64,000 nucleotides of DNA, taken from NCBI GenBank assembly GCA_963719055.1, contig CAVRAU010000022.1:170813-234812 (forward strand), given 5' to 3'. The notes below the pieces were generated by a model that searched no databases, was not told where the DNA came from, and saw only the letters and a list, made by a program, of their open reading frames with translations. This document shows positions 40,205 to 47,901 of this stretch, one piece after another. Position 1 is the stretch's first letter. Every line of letters starts with the position of its first letter. The DNA is from CAXMQZ01 sp963719055 (lineage in GTDB: Bacteria > Acidobacteriota > Thermoanaerobaculia > Multivoradales > JAHEKO01). The position numbers were made by a program, and so were the translations under genes.

Positions 40205-40749
40205 GATTCTCTGGCAGGGTATTCAAGGATGGGTTTTTCTGGTTGGCCGAGGTGCCTGTCTTCGAGGCGATGACACAAGGCCGTACTCGGCGCCAGGCTC
40301 TGGAGATGATCGAGGACTGGTTCGTCTCGATGGTAGATCAGCCAGGGTTCTCCGCCGTGGCTCAACCGAAGGACAAAGACGGGTTCGAGATCAGCACTTC
40401 GGATCTCAGGAGCATGATCAGCTTGCTTCTTCGGCGTCAGCGTCAACGTAGCGGGCTTTCCCTGGCGGAGGTTGCCCAAAGGCTCGGTGCCAAGTCCCGT
40501 AACGCCTATGCTCGCTACGAGCGCGGTGAATCCGTGCCGACGATCGAAAAGCTCGACGAGCTACTACGAGCGGTGGCCACAGACCGGGATCTCTTGGTTG
40601 GACAGACACTCGAGGAGGGGACGGTCGACAAGGGGCGCTACGAGGAAGCGATGCAGGATTACATTGCCGGCACCCCCCAGATGGCAAAACAGGAAGCTGA
40701 TGGATATCCAAGTCGCGAGGATCTCCATGATCGCGACAGTCTTCGCTGA
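40201..40749 (+). CDS. hicB: HicB antitoxin with C-terminal helix-turn-helix
   Basis: A protein of 182 residues. Residues 1-60 show the degenerate RNase-H-like HicB fold (VFKDGFFWLAEVPVFEAMTQG, ALEMIEDWF). A helix-turn-helix of the XRE type follows at about 80-135 (LSLAEVAQRLGAKSRNAYARYERG). The last 40 residues (YEEAMQDYIAGTPQM...) are charged and without a match. It should bind HicA and the GTACAC...GTGTAC operator. ATG 40201 overlaps the hicA stop. Confidence 0.88.
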   Translation: MRFSGRVFKDGFFWLAEVPVFEAMTQGRTRRQALEMIEDWFVSMVDQPGFSAVAQPKDKDGFEISTSDLRSMISLLLRRQRQRSGLSLAEVAQRLGAKSRNAYARYERGESVPTIEKLDELLRAVATDRDLLVGQTLEEGTVDKGRYEEAMQDYIAGTPQMAKQEADGYPSREDLHDRDSLR

Positions 40750-40761
40750 TACCAACGATCC

Positions 40762-40860
40762 CAGTGATCCCCACCCACCCCCACGGGTGGTGCGTCAAAA
40801 AGCCCTTTCTGTAGGGTGAAAGCTGCCTGACGAGTATTTCGAGTGTCCTGTGACCTCCGC
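40762..40860 (+). repeat. dispersed structured repeat, copy A
   Basis: About 95 bases similar to 42692-42790 in the same orientation. It contains a hairpin CCACCC-CCAC-GGGTGG (40775-40790), the shared string GGGTGGTGCGTCA and a second stem CCCT...AGGG. The partner copy has GCCT...AGGC at the second stem, a compensating change. It lies directly after hicB. Confidence 0.6.
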
Positions 40861-40938
40861 CGAAGGAGGTCGCGTACTCATACGATTCTGACTCTCTTGG
40901 GAGTCGAAGAACATGTGCGCGAGAGTCGCGACAACACA

Positions 40939-41184
40939 GTGGAGTCAGGTGCTGGCGGCCCCCGTCGCTTCGACTTTCAGAACCTGATCGATTTCGCCAT
41001 CGGCAAGCGTTGGCAATTGTCGGGTCGCTTCATTCTCAAGACCGATCTGCAGTTCTTCAACTTGCTCAACAGCACGGCAGTCGACAACTTCACGACCTAC
41101 GTACTGAACGAAGGCGATGAATTCGTACCCAGTAACTGGGTCAAACCCCGCCGCCTGATGCTCAGGGTCGGGTTGGAGTCTTGA
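40939..41184 (+). pseudogene. C-terminal remnant of a TonB-dependent receptor-like beta-barrel
   Basis: About 80 residues coherent with the last strands of an outer-membrane receptor: GGPRRFDFQNLIDFAIGKRWQ, LKTDLQFFNLLNSTAVDNF, and the terminal PRRLMLRVGLES, similar to the ending of the large carboxypeptidase-regulatory/TonB receptors common in Acidobacteriota. Nothing resembling the rest of the receptor lies upstream; the preceding 180 bases are the repeat copy A. The fragment therefore looks like the relic of an older gene replaced or cut by the toxin-antitoxin island. Confidence 0.6.
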
Positions 41185-41229
41185 AGTGGGTACCGCCCGC
41201 CGCTACGAACTGGGGATAAGTGTGGAGTT

Positions 41230-41523
41230 CTAGAGGGTGGCGACTTCCTTTTCGAGGCGCGCCCCGAGAAGCTGTTCCTGAACCTCGAGATCGTAGTGTG
41301 ACTGCAGGTTGATCCAGAACCTGGCAGAGGTCCCGAAGTAGCGGCCCAGTCGCAGCGCGGTGTCGGCGCTGATCGCGCGCTTGCCGTGGATGATCTCGTT
41401 GATTCGCCGAGGATCGACACTGATGTCCTTGGACAACCGATACTGAGAGATCTCCATCGGCCGGAGAAACTCCTCGAGAAGGATCTCTCCGGGGTGGATC
41501 GGGGCGAAGTCGCGTTGTCTCAT
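41230..41523 (-). CDS. higA: HigA-family antitoxin
   Basis: A 97-residue HTH protein of the addiction-module HigA (VapI-like) type. Diagnostic stretches are PIHPGEILLEEFLRPMEIS, RLSKDISVDPRRINEIIHGKR and FWINLQSHYDLEV. It is the second gene of a toxin-first pair, nine bases after higB. It should bind the toxin and repress the promoter at 41826-41854. Confidence 0.93.
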   Translation of the reverse strand: MRQRDFAPIHPGEILLEEFLRPMEISQYRLSKDISVDPRRINEIIHGKRAISADTALRLGRYFGTSARFWINLQSHYDLEVQEQLLGARLEKEVATL

Positions 41524-41532
41524 GATCCTGTC

Positions 41533-41817
41533 TCAGTCGTGGTAGTCAGTGATCTCGACTTCGTAGGCATCTCCACTCTTCCAGATGAAGCAAATGCGCC
41601 ACTGGTCGTTGATCCGAATGCTGTACTGTCCGGCCCTGTCTCCCTTGAGTCTCTCCAAGCGATTGCCCGGTGGAACGCGAAGTACCTGAACAGTCTCGGC
41701 GGCGTTCAGAATCAAGAGTTTGCGTACCGCTCGCCTACGGATCGAACCGGGCAGCCTGCGAGCTCGCTGACCCCTGAACACCCGCTCGGAATCGGCGTCT
41801 GCGAAGCTCTTGATCAC
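41533..41817 (-). CDS. higB: HigB-type RelE-superfamily toxin
   Basis: A 94-residue mRNA interferase: MIKSFADADSERVFRGQRARRLP at the N-terminus (motif IKSFADADSERVF), LNAAETVQVLRVPPGNRLE in the centre and GQYSIRINDQWRICFIW plus VEITDYHD at the end, all standard for the HigB/killer-protein family. The start is GTG 41817, eight bases from the -10 box, so the message is nearly leaderless. The catalytic region Arg-Ile-Asn-Asp-Gln-Trp-Arg is intact. Confidence 0.93.
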   Translation of the reverse strand: MIKSFADADSERVFRGQRARRLPGSIRRRAVRKLLILNAAETVQVLRVPPGNRLERLKGDRAGQYSIRINDQWRICFIWKSGDAYEVEITDYHD

Positions 41818-41825
41818 CGGGCACG

Positions 41826-41854
41826 ATAATAGCGCGACGCGCTAATGGTGTCAA
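41826..41854 (-). promoter_or_regulatory. higBA promoter with internal palindromic operator
   Basis: Read on the minus strand: -35 TTGACA (41854-41849), 17-base spacer, -10 TATTAT (41831-41826). The perfect palindrome TAGCGCG-A-CGCGCTA (41830-41844) sits in the spacer and overlaps the -10. HigB starts eight bases after the -10. This is a near-consensus sigma-70 promoter in a position where the antitoxin would block polymerase. Confidence 0.78.
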
Positions 41855-42126
41855 ACACAACTAGGTTGATAGCGGTCGACTTCATCGATCAAGAAGACGG
41901 AAGCGAGTAGGCGAATCTCGCAAACTCAGGTCACAGATCAAACTACGCAGCCGATTCCCTGGCCACATCCCAACCGGGGAACACCAGGACAGCGGGATGA
42001 CACCGTAGAGCACGTGCAAGGACCTTGGCTCGCTCCACTCCCAGGTTTACCCGATCGTTCTCTTGGCCTTGTGGACATCTCTTCGTACCGTCTGGCTAAT
42101 TCCTCCACGCCCACTTAGTTTGGCCC
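41855..42126. other. no gene recognised
   Basis: Between higBA and brnTA I find no supported reading frame, repeat or strong hairpin. The composition is similar to the surroundings and short open frames have no family similarity. It may hold a distal remnant of an older gene. Confidence 0.5.
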
Positions 42127-42345
42127 TTACGAGGCCCACTTCATCTTCAGCTTACGATCGTTGACCGCGCAATCGCGTAAATAGAGATTGATCAGCGTTT
42201 GATAGGGGATGCCGGTTTCCTCTGCCATCCCTTTGAAGTAAGCGACAGTGTCGCGGTCCAGGCGCATGGTCACGGGCCGCTTCAAATGCTTGGCGTAGGG
42301 GTTCTTGCGCCCCTTCATCTTGGAGAAATCGTAGTGTTTCCTCAT
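42127..42345 (-). CDS. brnA: BrnA-like antitoxin
   Basis: A 72-residue ribbon-helix-helix antitoxin. The N-terminus MRKHYDFSKMKGRKNPY leads to VTMRLDRDTVAYF and AEETGIPYQTLINLYLRDC, the usual core of BrnA (COG3514-type) proteins. ATG 42345 is preferred over 42360 because it overlaps the brnT stop as ATGA and GAGAGG lies directly before it. The protein should dimerise, bind BrnT and repress the promoter at 42638-42670. Confidence 0.9.
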   Translation of the reverse strand: MRKHYDFSKMKGRKNPYAKHLKRPVTMRLDRDTVAYFKGMAEETGIPYQTLINLYLRDCAVNDRKLKMKWAS

Positions 42346-42635
42346 CCTCTCTGTCTCCAATACTCTTGCTCCTCGCCCTTGTCTGCCTTCCTGGCGGATA
42401 GCAGTCGGATGCTGCTCTCACTTTCGCGAAAACAGTGACAAACGACGAGAACTCGTGGTTTGAAGCTCAGTCCGAGCAAAATGAACCGATCCTCATCTTC
42501 TGAATGGTCGGGATCGAAGAATACGAGGGCGCTTTCGTCATAGAAGGCTGTTCTCGCCTCCTCGAAGGAGATGCCATGCTTCTCGAGGTTGGCTTCTTGT
42601 TTGCGATCGTCCCATTCAAAGTGGACCCCAGCCAT
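42342..42635 (-). CDS. brnT: BrnT-like ribonuclease toxin
   Basis: A 97-residue toxin with the BrnT signature FEWDDRKQEANLEKHGISFEEA (motifs FEWDDRK and NLEKHGISFEEA), a middle DEDRFILLGLS strand and VVCHCFRESESSIRLLSARKA. It belongs to the RelE-fold toxins that cut RNA. ATG 42635 lies six bases after the -10 box of its promoter. It is the first gene of a coupled pair with brnA. Confidence 0.92.
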   Translation of the reverse strand: MAGVHFEWDDRKQEANLEKHGISFEEARTAFYDESALVFFDPDHSEDEDRFILLGLSFKPRVLVVCHCFRESESSIRLLSARKADKGEEQEYWRQRG

Positions 42636-42637
42636 AT

Positions 42638-42670
42638 GTACATTGTACGTATTAGAGTGACGAGAGTCAA
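42638..42670 (-). promoter_or_regulatory. brnTA promoter/operator
   Basis: On the minus strand: -35 TTGACT (42670-42665), 17-base spacer, -10 TACAAT (42647-42642), then six bases to ATG 42635. GTAC-AAT-GTAC (42648-42638) is an inverted repeat centred on the -10. The geometry predicts a leaderless transcript and repression by BrnA at the -10. Confidence 0.72.
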
Positions 42671-42691
42671 CTCAGGACGAACGGGCCCACC

Positions 42692-42790
42692 GATTCCTGC
42701 CCACCTCCACGGGTGGTGCGTCAGAACAGGCCTTTTGTAGGCTGAAGACGCCCGACGATTCGTCCAGCGCCTTGCGACCTCCGTGACGAG
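42692..42790 (+). repeat. dispersed structured repeat, copy B
   Basis: Second copy of the element at 40762-40860, same orientation. It shows hairpin CCACCT-CCAC-GGGTGG (42701-42716), shared GGGTGGTGCGTCA, and a second stem GCCT...AGGC where copy A has CCCT...AGGG. The two copies flank the TonB remnant, higBA and brnTA. Confidence 0.6.
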
Positions 42791-42814
42791 CACAAAGCGG
42801 TAGCGCCGGAGAAA

Positions 42815-44547
42815 TCAACCCTCTTCCGTCAGCACCTTCTGTGAGATGTAGGAAACATCGCCGCTGACGTCGTCTCGTACCGCCACCCCGACCCGATAGT
42901 CCTTTCCATGGAGGGGTACCTCGACTTCGTAGAGGTACTCGCGGTCCGGGTCTTGTTCGAGATCATTCGGCTCCACGACCAACGGGATCGTCTTCTGTCC
43001 CACCGCAGTGTAGAGGCCTTGCTGGTTGCGGGCCGCCACGTAGACAGTGAAGACACCCTTTTCCGTCTCCCCCTCGGGGATGAGGACCAGGCTCTTGAGA
43101 GGCACGTGGATGCGAAGGTTGACGTTGGTCACCCGGCGGTTGGCCGTCTCGGTCTCGGTGGTCTCCAGCCGCAGGTTGAGGGGATTGTCCTCGCGGCCGT
43201 GGAACAGCGTCGACTGCACCCCGTCTGCGATACGTTGGTGAAGGTTCTTGCTCTCGTAGCTCTTGCGATACCGGAGGTCTACACCCGGCCGTTTCACCTT
43301 GACCCGGATTTCGTGACTCTTGCTGTCACCTGGAGTCGGTGGTGTGTAAGCCAATTGATACCCAACCCGGGTATCTTCGACCATGGATCCGAACGGCTCG
43401 CTCAATTCGTTGGTGTCCAGGATTGCTTGACCGCCGGTCTCATCGGACAGTAGAAAGAGGACGTCTTGATCATTGCGACGGGCTGCCATGTCGGTCTGGG
43501 CGGAGGTTCTTGCCCGCATCATGTTGGTCTTCGCCATCGAGCCCAGACCGGATGCCTGCATGGCGTAGATGCTCACTTGATAGGTGTTGGCCTCCGCCGC
43601 GAGCTGGGTCCACTCGGCAGGCAGTGTTGAACTCGAGAATCTCGGCCCAGGCCTTGGTCGGATCCCACCGGGTCTGGGTGGGGAACACGGTCACGTCGAT
43701 GGCGTTGGGCAGCCCCTTGGCCGCACCCGAGCCATCGCAGAGCTCGATGGCATAGCTGTAGGCTTCCAGACCGGCAGTCAAAGGGATTCCGTCGCTAACG
43801 TGGAGCAGCGCCTTGCGTCCAGGATACCCGGCCAGGGAATTGACGAACGCCTGCATGTTGTCCAAGGCCTGCAGCACACCGGCGTGGACCTGCTCGGCAT
43901 GTGTGCGGGCGATGAAACCGAGATCGACACAAGGGTCGCCACCACGGTTGGTTGCATCCAGCTCCTGCTTCTGACGCCACTCGATGAGCTGCAGCACCCG
44001 TTCATCGCTGAGGCTGGAGGTCAGGGCGACCATGCCCCCTTCGTTGGCGAGCGCCAGGCGCAGGTTCCGCCGATCGGTGGTCATCGGCAACTTGATGTCG
44101 ATGTTGCCGTCGTAGGTCACCACCATGACCTCGTCGTCCGGCTGCAGCTCTTTCTTCAGCACATCCCACAGCTGGTCGAAGACAGCCTCGCGGTTGCCCA
44201 CTCCCAGATGGACGTAGTCGATAAAGACAACGATCCGCGCCGGCGGCAGATCTGTTCTCCTGTTGGAAGGTGCTGGTCTTCCCATCGACACCGGCGCCTC
44301 TGCCGGCCACCCCGAGTACAGAGAACTGTGCAATTTCCACTGGGTTGCCGTCCTCGAAGAGCTCGAAGTCGTCCTTCGTCAGATCGAGAACGGGCCCCGA
44401 GCCGGACTTGGAGGCAAAGACATCGACCAGGACCAACTGGACATCGACGCTCTCGCCATAGAAGGTGGTCTCCTGAGCGGCGACTCCGCTGAACAGGGTC
44501 GTCGCGAGAAGAGAAACTGCAATCGCTAGCGTTGTCCGGAGGTTCAT
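42815..44547 (-). CDS. VWFA-related Acidobacterial-type secreted protein, frameshifted
   Basis: About 575 residues. A signal peptide (TTLAIAVSLLATTLFSGVAA) is followed by VDVQLVLVDVFASKSG and LTKDDFELFEDGNPVEIAQF, the opening domain of VWFA-related Acidobacterial proteins. After a frame change near 44255 comes the VWA-like fold: IVVFIDYVHLGVGNREAVFDQL (motif VVFIDYVHLG), DEVMVVTYDGNIDI, GRKALLHVSDGIPL. A second change near 43600 leads to DETGGQAILDTNELSEPF and GYQLAYTPP. The C-terminal beta domain ends VSYISQKVLTEEG. The MIDAS Ser residues are not obvious. Its function is unknown; such proteins are secreted and abundant in Acidobacteriota. Confidence 0.85.
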
Positions 44548-44628
44548 AACTTGTCTGCCTCTACGTAAGAAGATCGTCCCTGATGATGGGAGAAAGAGTC
44601 TACCGGAGTGCGTCCGTACCTGCGCAGC

Positions 44629-45069
44629 TCAGAGATAGTCGCGAATCTGTAGCACCCGTAACCCAGCAACGGGTGGAATCTGTCGATCGTTGGTGACGAA
44701 AGCGGTGCAGCCTGCTTGCAGCGCGGAGGCGACCTGCAGGGCATCAGGGGTCTGCAGACTCGAGACTGCCCGGACCTCGGCGGCTCGTCGGAGCAGCGTG
44801 CGATCCAGATCAACGAGGTAGAGGCCTCGACTCTGGCTCAAAAGGACTTCGTAGCGATCTGCCAGACGCTGGTTCCCGGCGCGGATCGGGACGACAAGAG
44901 TCTCGAGCAGAGTGAGAGTCGAGGTCACCGCAAGCAGCGAGCCCGAGTCGATGGCGACGAAGATTCCCTCGACCAGTGGCAGGAACGTGGGATCCTCTTC
45001 GATGAAGTAGATGAAGACCGCGGTGTCCATAGCCACGGGCCCTGGGCCGAGGTCCTCGATCAGTCCCAA
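44629..45069 (-). CDS. PIN-domain (VapC-like) protein
   Basis: A 146-residue PIN-fold protein with AMDTAVFIYFIEEDP (first Asp and Glu), LTLLETLVVP (second acidic residue), LQTPDALQVASAL and AFVTNDRQIP (last acidic residues). TTG 45069 is preferred: AGGA stands nine bases upstream, the family usually has 10-15 residues before the first Asp, and the codon overlaps the end of the preceding nucleotidyltransferase gene. ATG 45030 is the alternative. It is probably an RNase toxin, but the usual small VapB antitoxin is not adjacent; the neighbours are a damaged nucleotidyltransferase and a small helical protein. Confidence 0.8.
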   Translation of the reverse strand: MGLIEDLGPGPVAMDTAVFIYFIEEDPTFLPLVEGIFVAIDSGSLLAVTSTLTLLETLVVPIRAGNQRLADRYEVLLSQSRGLYLVDLDRTLLRRAAEVRAVSSLQTPDALQVASALQAGCTAFVTNDRQIPPVAGLRVLQIRDYL

Positions 45070-45256
45070 TCGTCTCGTTCCTGGGCCACGTGCCGAGCGG
45101 CTTCGACGCCGGACCATACCGATCGACCGAGGCCGCGCAGCTCCAGGCGGTCGGCCCATTCGGCCACATAATCTCGATCGAACCGGTGATCAGATAGGGA
45201 AGATCCAGACTCTCGAGCGTCTCGACGACCCGTCGAAGTATTTCATCCTGTTCCAT
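45060..45256 (-). pseudogene. nucleotidyltransferase (AbiEii/MNT-like) with internal deletion
   Basis: The first 26 residues MEQDEILRRVVETLESLDLPYLITGS (first part EILRRVVETLESLDLPYLITG) are the start of a minimal nucleotidyltransferase, stopping exactly at the GS motif. The sequence then jumps, in another frame, to DYVAEWADRLELRGLG and HVAQERDDWD, which look like the last helices of the same family, ending at TGA 45062-45060. About 100 residues including the catalytic Asp pair are missing. The gene begins inside the 3' end of the upstream small gene and overlaps the PIN start, so the operon structure is preserved around the scar. Confidence 0.6.
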
Positions 45257-45479
45257 GGGACAAGCGGCGCACGACCTCGCTCTGTAGCCTTTCAGGCGTC
45301 CAGTCTGGATGTTGGTCGTGGAGATGACTCGAGATCATCCGGCGGGCCGAGCGGAACATTCCCGCGGCGATGGCGAGTCGCTCAGCGCCCGTCTTGGCGG
45401 AGAGAACCTGAACCATTTCCTCGTCGAGGAACTCCACTTGCGGGACTCGGAGAGCGAGGGTGTCTTTCGGGAGACTCAT
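45243..45479 (-). CDS. small helical protein associated with nucleotidyltransferase genes
   Basis: A 78-residue protein starting at ATG 45479 (upstream in-frame codons to 45530 give an unlikely extension). It contains VPQVEFLDEEMVQVLSAKTG, RSARRMISSHLHDQHPDW and LQSEVVRRLSHGTG. Short proteins with ARRMI..HL...HPDW..E.LQ.EV.RRLSHG occur directly before nucleotidyltransferase genes in many genomes and may be their partners; I infer this by pattern only. It overlaps the damaged nucleotidyltransferase gene by 14 bases. Confidence 0.62.
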   Translation of the reverse strand: MSLPKDTLALRVPQVEFLDEEMVQVLSAKTGAERLAIAAGMFRSARRMISSHLHDQHPDWTPERLQSEVVRRLSHGTG

Positions 45480-45583
45480 GAACCCTTCGATTATACGACC
45501 GTTCCTGACTGCCGACGGTTTGGGTTCCACCCCGCCACCGAGTTGGCTTCGAGTTCAAGTGGAAAATCATTGAGGCCCGACCG

Positions 45584-45600
45584 CAGAGGTGCCAGCCGAT
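45584..45600 (-). repeat. copy of the 21-base GCTGGCACC repeat
   Basis: Minus-strand ATCGGCTGGCACCTCTG in the gap between the small helical protein and vapC. It matches the units at 37145-37185 and 46354-46375. Confidence 0.5.
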
Positions 45601-45656
45601 GACTACAAGGCGGAGCGAAAGAAGCGGTCAGAGCTCTCGTGGATACGTCGATGTGG

Positions 45657-46082
45657 TCAGGCACTCAGCAGAGTGAGATCCAGCCCCAGGATGTGCTGGA
45701 AGTGCTGGTCGAAGGTCAGGAGATGGCCCCCGCAGTCGAGTGTGGCAGCGGCGATCCAGATGTCGTTGACCGGGATGGGCGTCCCGGCCCGGCGTAGTCT
45801 CGCAAAGACCTGGCCGTAGCGTCTGGCGACCGATCTGCTGGTCGGCAAGATAGACACAAAGGGCTCTTCGAGAAACTCGGTCAACACCACGCGGTTCTCC
45901 TTCGTCCTGGCGCCGAGCTCGAATGCGGCCTCCAGCTCGCCGAGAACGGTTGTGGGGACCAAGACAGATTCGGCCGCCGCGACCGCATCCAGCACCGCAT
46001 CGTGCCCGTGTCTGAGTTGCGAGTAAGCCGAGGTGTCCAACACGAGCCGACCCAGGGGCTCAGCTCCAGAGCTCTTCATCAA
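45657..46082 (-). CDS. vapC: VapC-family PIN toxin
   Basis: A 141-residue PIN protein: LVLDTSAYSQLRHGHD (first catalytic Asp), VPTTVLGELEAAF (Glu), IPVNDIWIAAATLDCGG (Asp) and LLTFDQHFQHI (last Asp). All four acidic positions are present. The ATG lies inside the last codons of the antitoxin gene (23-base overlap). The product should be an RNase that targets tRNA or rRNA when not bound by its antitoxin. Confidence 0.92.
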   Translation of the reverse strand: MMKSSGAEPLGRLVLDTSAYSQLRHGHDAVLDAVAAAESVLVPTTVLGELEAAFELGARTKENRVVLTEFLEEPFVSILPTSRSVARRYGQVFARLRRAGTPIPVNDIWIAAATLDCGGHLLTFDQHFQHILGLDLTLLSA

Positions 46083-46302
46083 TCACTCGTTGCGCTTTCA
46101 GGGCCCGTTGGAACTCCACCATGTCTTGGTCTGTCCAGGTGGCCATTCGTTGCAGACGCTCCCGTCGTTCTTGTACTCCGACGGCCCCCTGCAAGATCTC
46201 GAGGACGGTCGCATTGACGCTTCTTCCACGCTCCTCGCTGATTCGAGCCAGCCGGGCAGCCACTTCTTCGGGGACTCCGCGAATGGTGAGCTGTCTTGTC
46301 AT
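46060..46302 (-). CDS. FitA/VapB-type antitoxin
   Basis: An 80-residue ribbon-helix-helix protein: MTRQLTIRGVPEEVAARLAR (motif LTIRGVPEEVAARL), ERGRSVNATVLEIL, then a helical tail VQERRERLQRMATW. This is the FitA-like antitoxin pattern. ATG 46302 lies within a large inverted repeat and six bases from a TATCAT -10 box. The longer open frame upstream (to 46680) is antisense to the hydantoinase gene and is not used. Confidence 0.9.
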   Translation of the reverse strand: MTRQLTIRGVPEEVAARLARISEERGRSVNATVLEILQGAVGVQERRERLQRMATWTDQDMVEFQRALKAQRVIDEELWS

Positions 46303-46333
46303 GCAGGCATGATAGCACACTAGTGCCTGCATG
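46300..46333 (-). promoter_or_regulatory. operator/promoter of the vapBC-type module
   Basis: Perfect 10-bp inverted repeat CATGCAGGCA ... TGCCTGCATG with a 14-base centre. One arm includes the start codon of the antitoxin (46302-46300). A -10-like TATCAT (46314-46309, minus strand) lies in the centre, six bases before ATG. No strong -35 is visible. Confidence 0.68.
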
Positions 46334-46353
46334 ACTGCGTACTGATGATCGCG

Positions 46354-46375
46354 AGAGGTGCCAGCCGATTCTGGG
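46354..46375 (-). repeat. copy of the 21-base GCTGGCACC repeat
   Basis: Minus strand AGAATCGGCTGGCACCTCT in the gap between the vapBC operator and the hydantoinase gene. A 17-base exact match is shared with the intragenic copy at 37146-37162. Confidence 0.55.
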
Positions 46376-46497
46376 GCCTCGACGATCGAGGGAAGACGTT
46401 TCCGCGGAAACGCTTTGGGCGGACCTCGAGGAGCCTGCGAAGCGCTGAGCTCGTCCCGTTCGACAGACCGCCGGGTACAGGCTAGGCTTTGATCACC

Positions 46498-47890
46498 GTG
46501 GGATTGTTGATCAAGAACGGTGACATCGTCACGGCCGACAGGCGATGGCGGGGCGATATTCGGTGCCGCGAGGGGCGGATAGTCGAGATCGGAGACAACC
46601 TCGAGCGTGATGTCGCCGAAGAACAGGTGGACGCAAGCGACCTCCTCGTTCTTCCCGGCGGCGTCGATCCGCACGTCCACATGGAGTTGCCGGTAGCGGG
46701 CACTGTCTCAGCGGACGATTTTGAGACGGGCACAGGCGCGGGTCTGGCAGGCGGAACCACCACCATCATCGACTTTGTGCATCCCGAGCGCGGCGAGAAC
46801 TTCATGGAGGCCCTCGAGGCTCGAAAGCAGGAGGCGGTCAAGGCGGTCGCGGACTACGGGCTGCACATGGCCGTGACTTGGTGGGGCGACAGACACGGGC
46901 GTGGATCGAAAGATGTGTCCGTCACGAGGGCATCCCCAGTTTCAAGATCTACATGGCCTACCTCGAAACAGTGGGCCTGGGTAACGACGACCTGGTCGAG
47001 GTTCTCGAGACGACGGCCGGGCTCAACGCCCTGGTGTTGGTGCACGCTGAGCAAGGTGAGGAGATCGAAGACCTGCGGGACCAGTACTTCCGCGAGGGCA
47101 AAATTGAGCCGGTGTACCACGCTCGGTCCAGGCCACCGGAGGCCGAGGGTGAGGCAAATGTCCGCATTGCCGAGTTGGCCGCGCAGACAGGGGCGAACCT
47201 CTACGTGGTTCACGTGACCTGCCGGCAGGCGGTCGAGGCCATCGCTGCGGCTCAGAAGAACGGCACGAAGATCTGGGCGGAGACCTGTCCTCAATATCTC
47301 CTGCTGGACGAGTCGGTGTACGAATTGCCCGATTTCGAGGGCGCTACCTACGTCATTGCTCCTCCGATCCGCGCCAAGGAGCACCAGGAAGTGCTGTGGA
47401 AGGCCTTGGCGGAGGGCACATTGCAGGCTGTAGGCACCGATCACTGTCCCTTCAACTTCCATGGGCAGAAGGAGTTGGGTCGCGAGGACTTCAGCGTTGA
47501 TCCCGGGCGGGGCGGCGGGCGTCGAGAATCGGCTGGCACTTCTGTACACGTATGGGGTTGGGAGAGGGATGATCGATTTGCACGGGTTTGTGGATCTGGT
47601 TTCCACCAACCCGGCGAAGATCTTTGGCCTCTATCCGCGGAAAGGAGCGATACAGGTAGGGGCGGATGCGGATCTCGTGCTTTGGGATCCGAGCGGCCAC
47701 GGCCACGATCTCCGCAGCTACCCATCACCACCGCTGTGACCGCAGCATCTACGAGGGTTTCGAGGTGACGGGTCTCCCGGCCACGGTGATCGCGAATGGC
47801 GAGATTCGGTACCATGACGGGAACCTGCGCGTCGAAAGGGGTGCCGGTCGTTTCCTGAAGCGAAACCCGGTAGACAGACAAGGCGCGTAG
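46498..47890 (+). CDS. hydA: D-hydantoinase/dihydropyrimidinase, frameshifted
   Basis: About 463 residues. LLIKNGDIVTAD opens the beta domain; GGVDPHVHMELPV is the HxH metal site, SFKIYMAYLE carries the carboxylated Lys, LVHAEQGEEI and LYVVHVTC the next metal His residues, ETCPQYLLLDES a family motif and VGTDHCPF the catalytic Asp. Frame changes lie near 46890, 47510 and 47715. The start may be GTG 46498 or TTG 46489. The enzyme opens hydantoin or dihydropyrimidine rings; E. coli HyuA sits in the same gene set as YgeW, carbamate kinase and xanthine dehydrogenase. It is followed after 11 bases by the xanthine dehydrogenase subunits. Confidence 0.88.
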
Positions 47891-47901
47891 CCGAGGCAGA
47901 C

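Noticed and set aside
46303..46680. Upstream extension of the vapB-type antitoxin frame to 206 codons
   Set aside because: The extension crosses the operator palindrome and runs antisense to the hydantoinase start; the 80-residue form fits the family.
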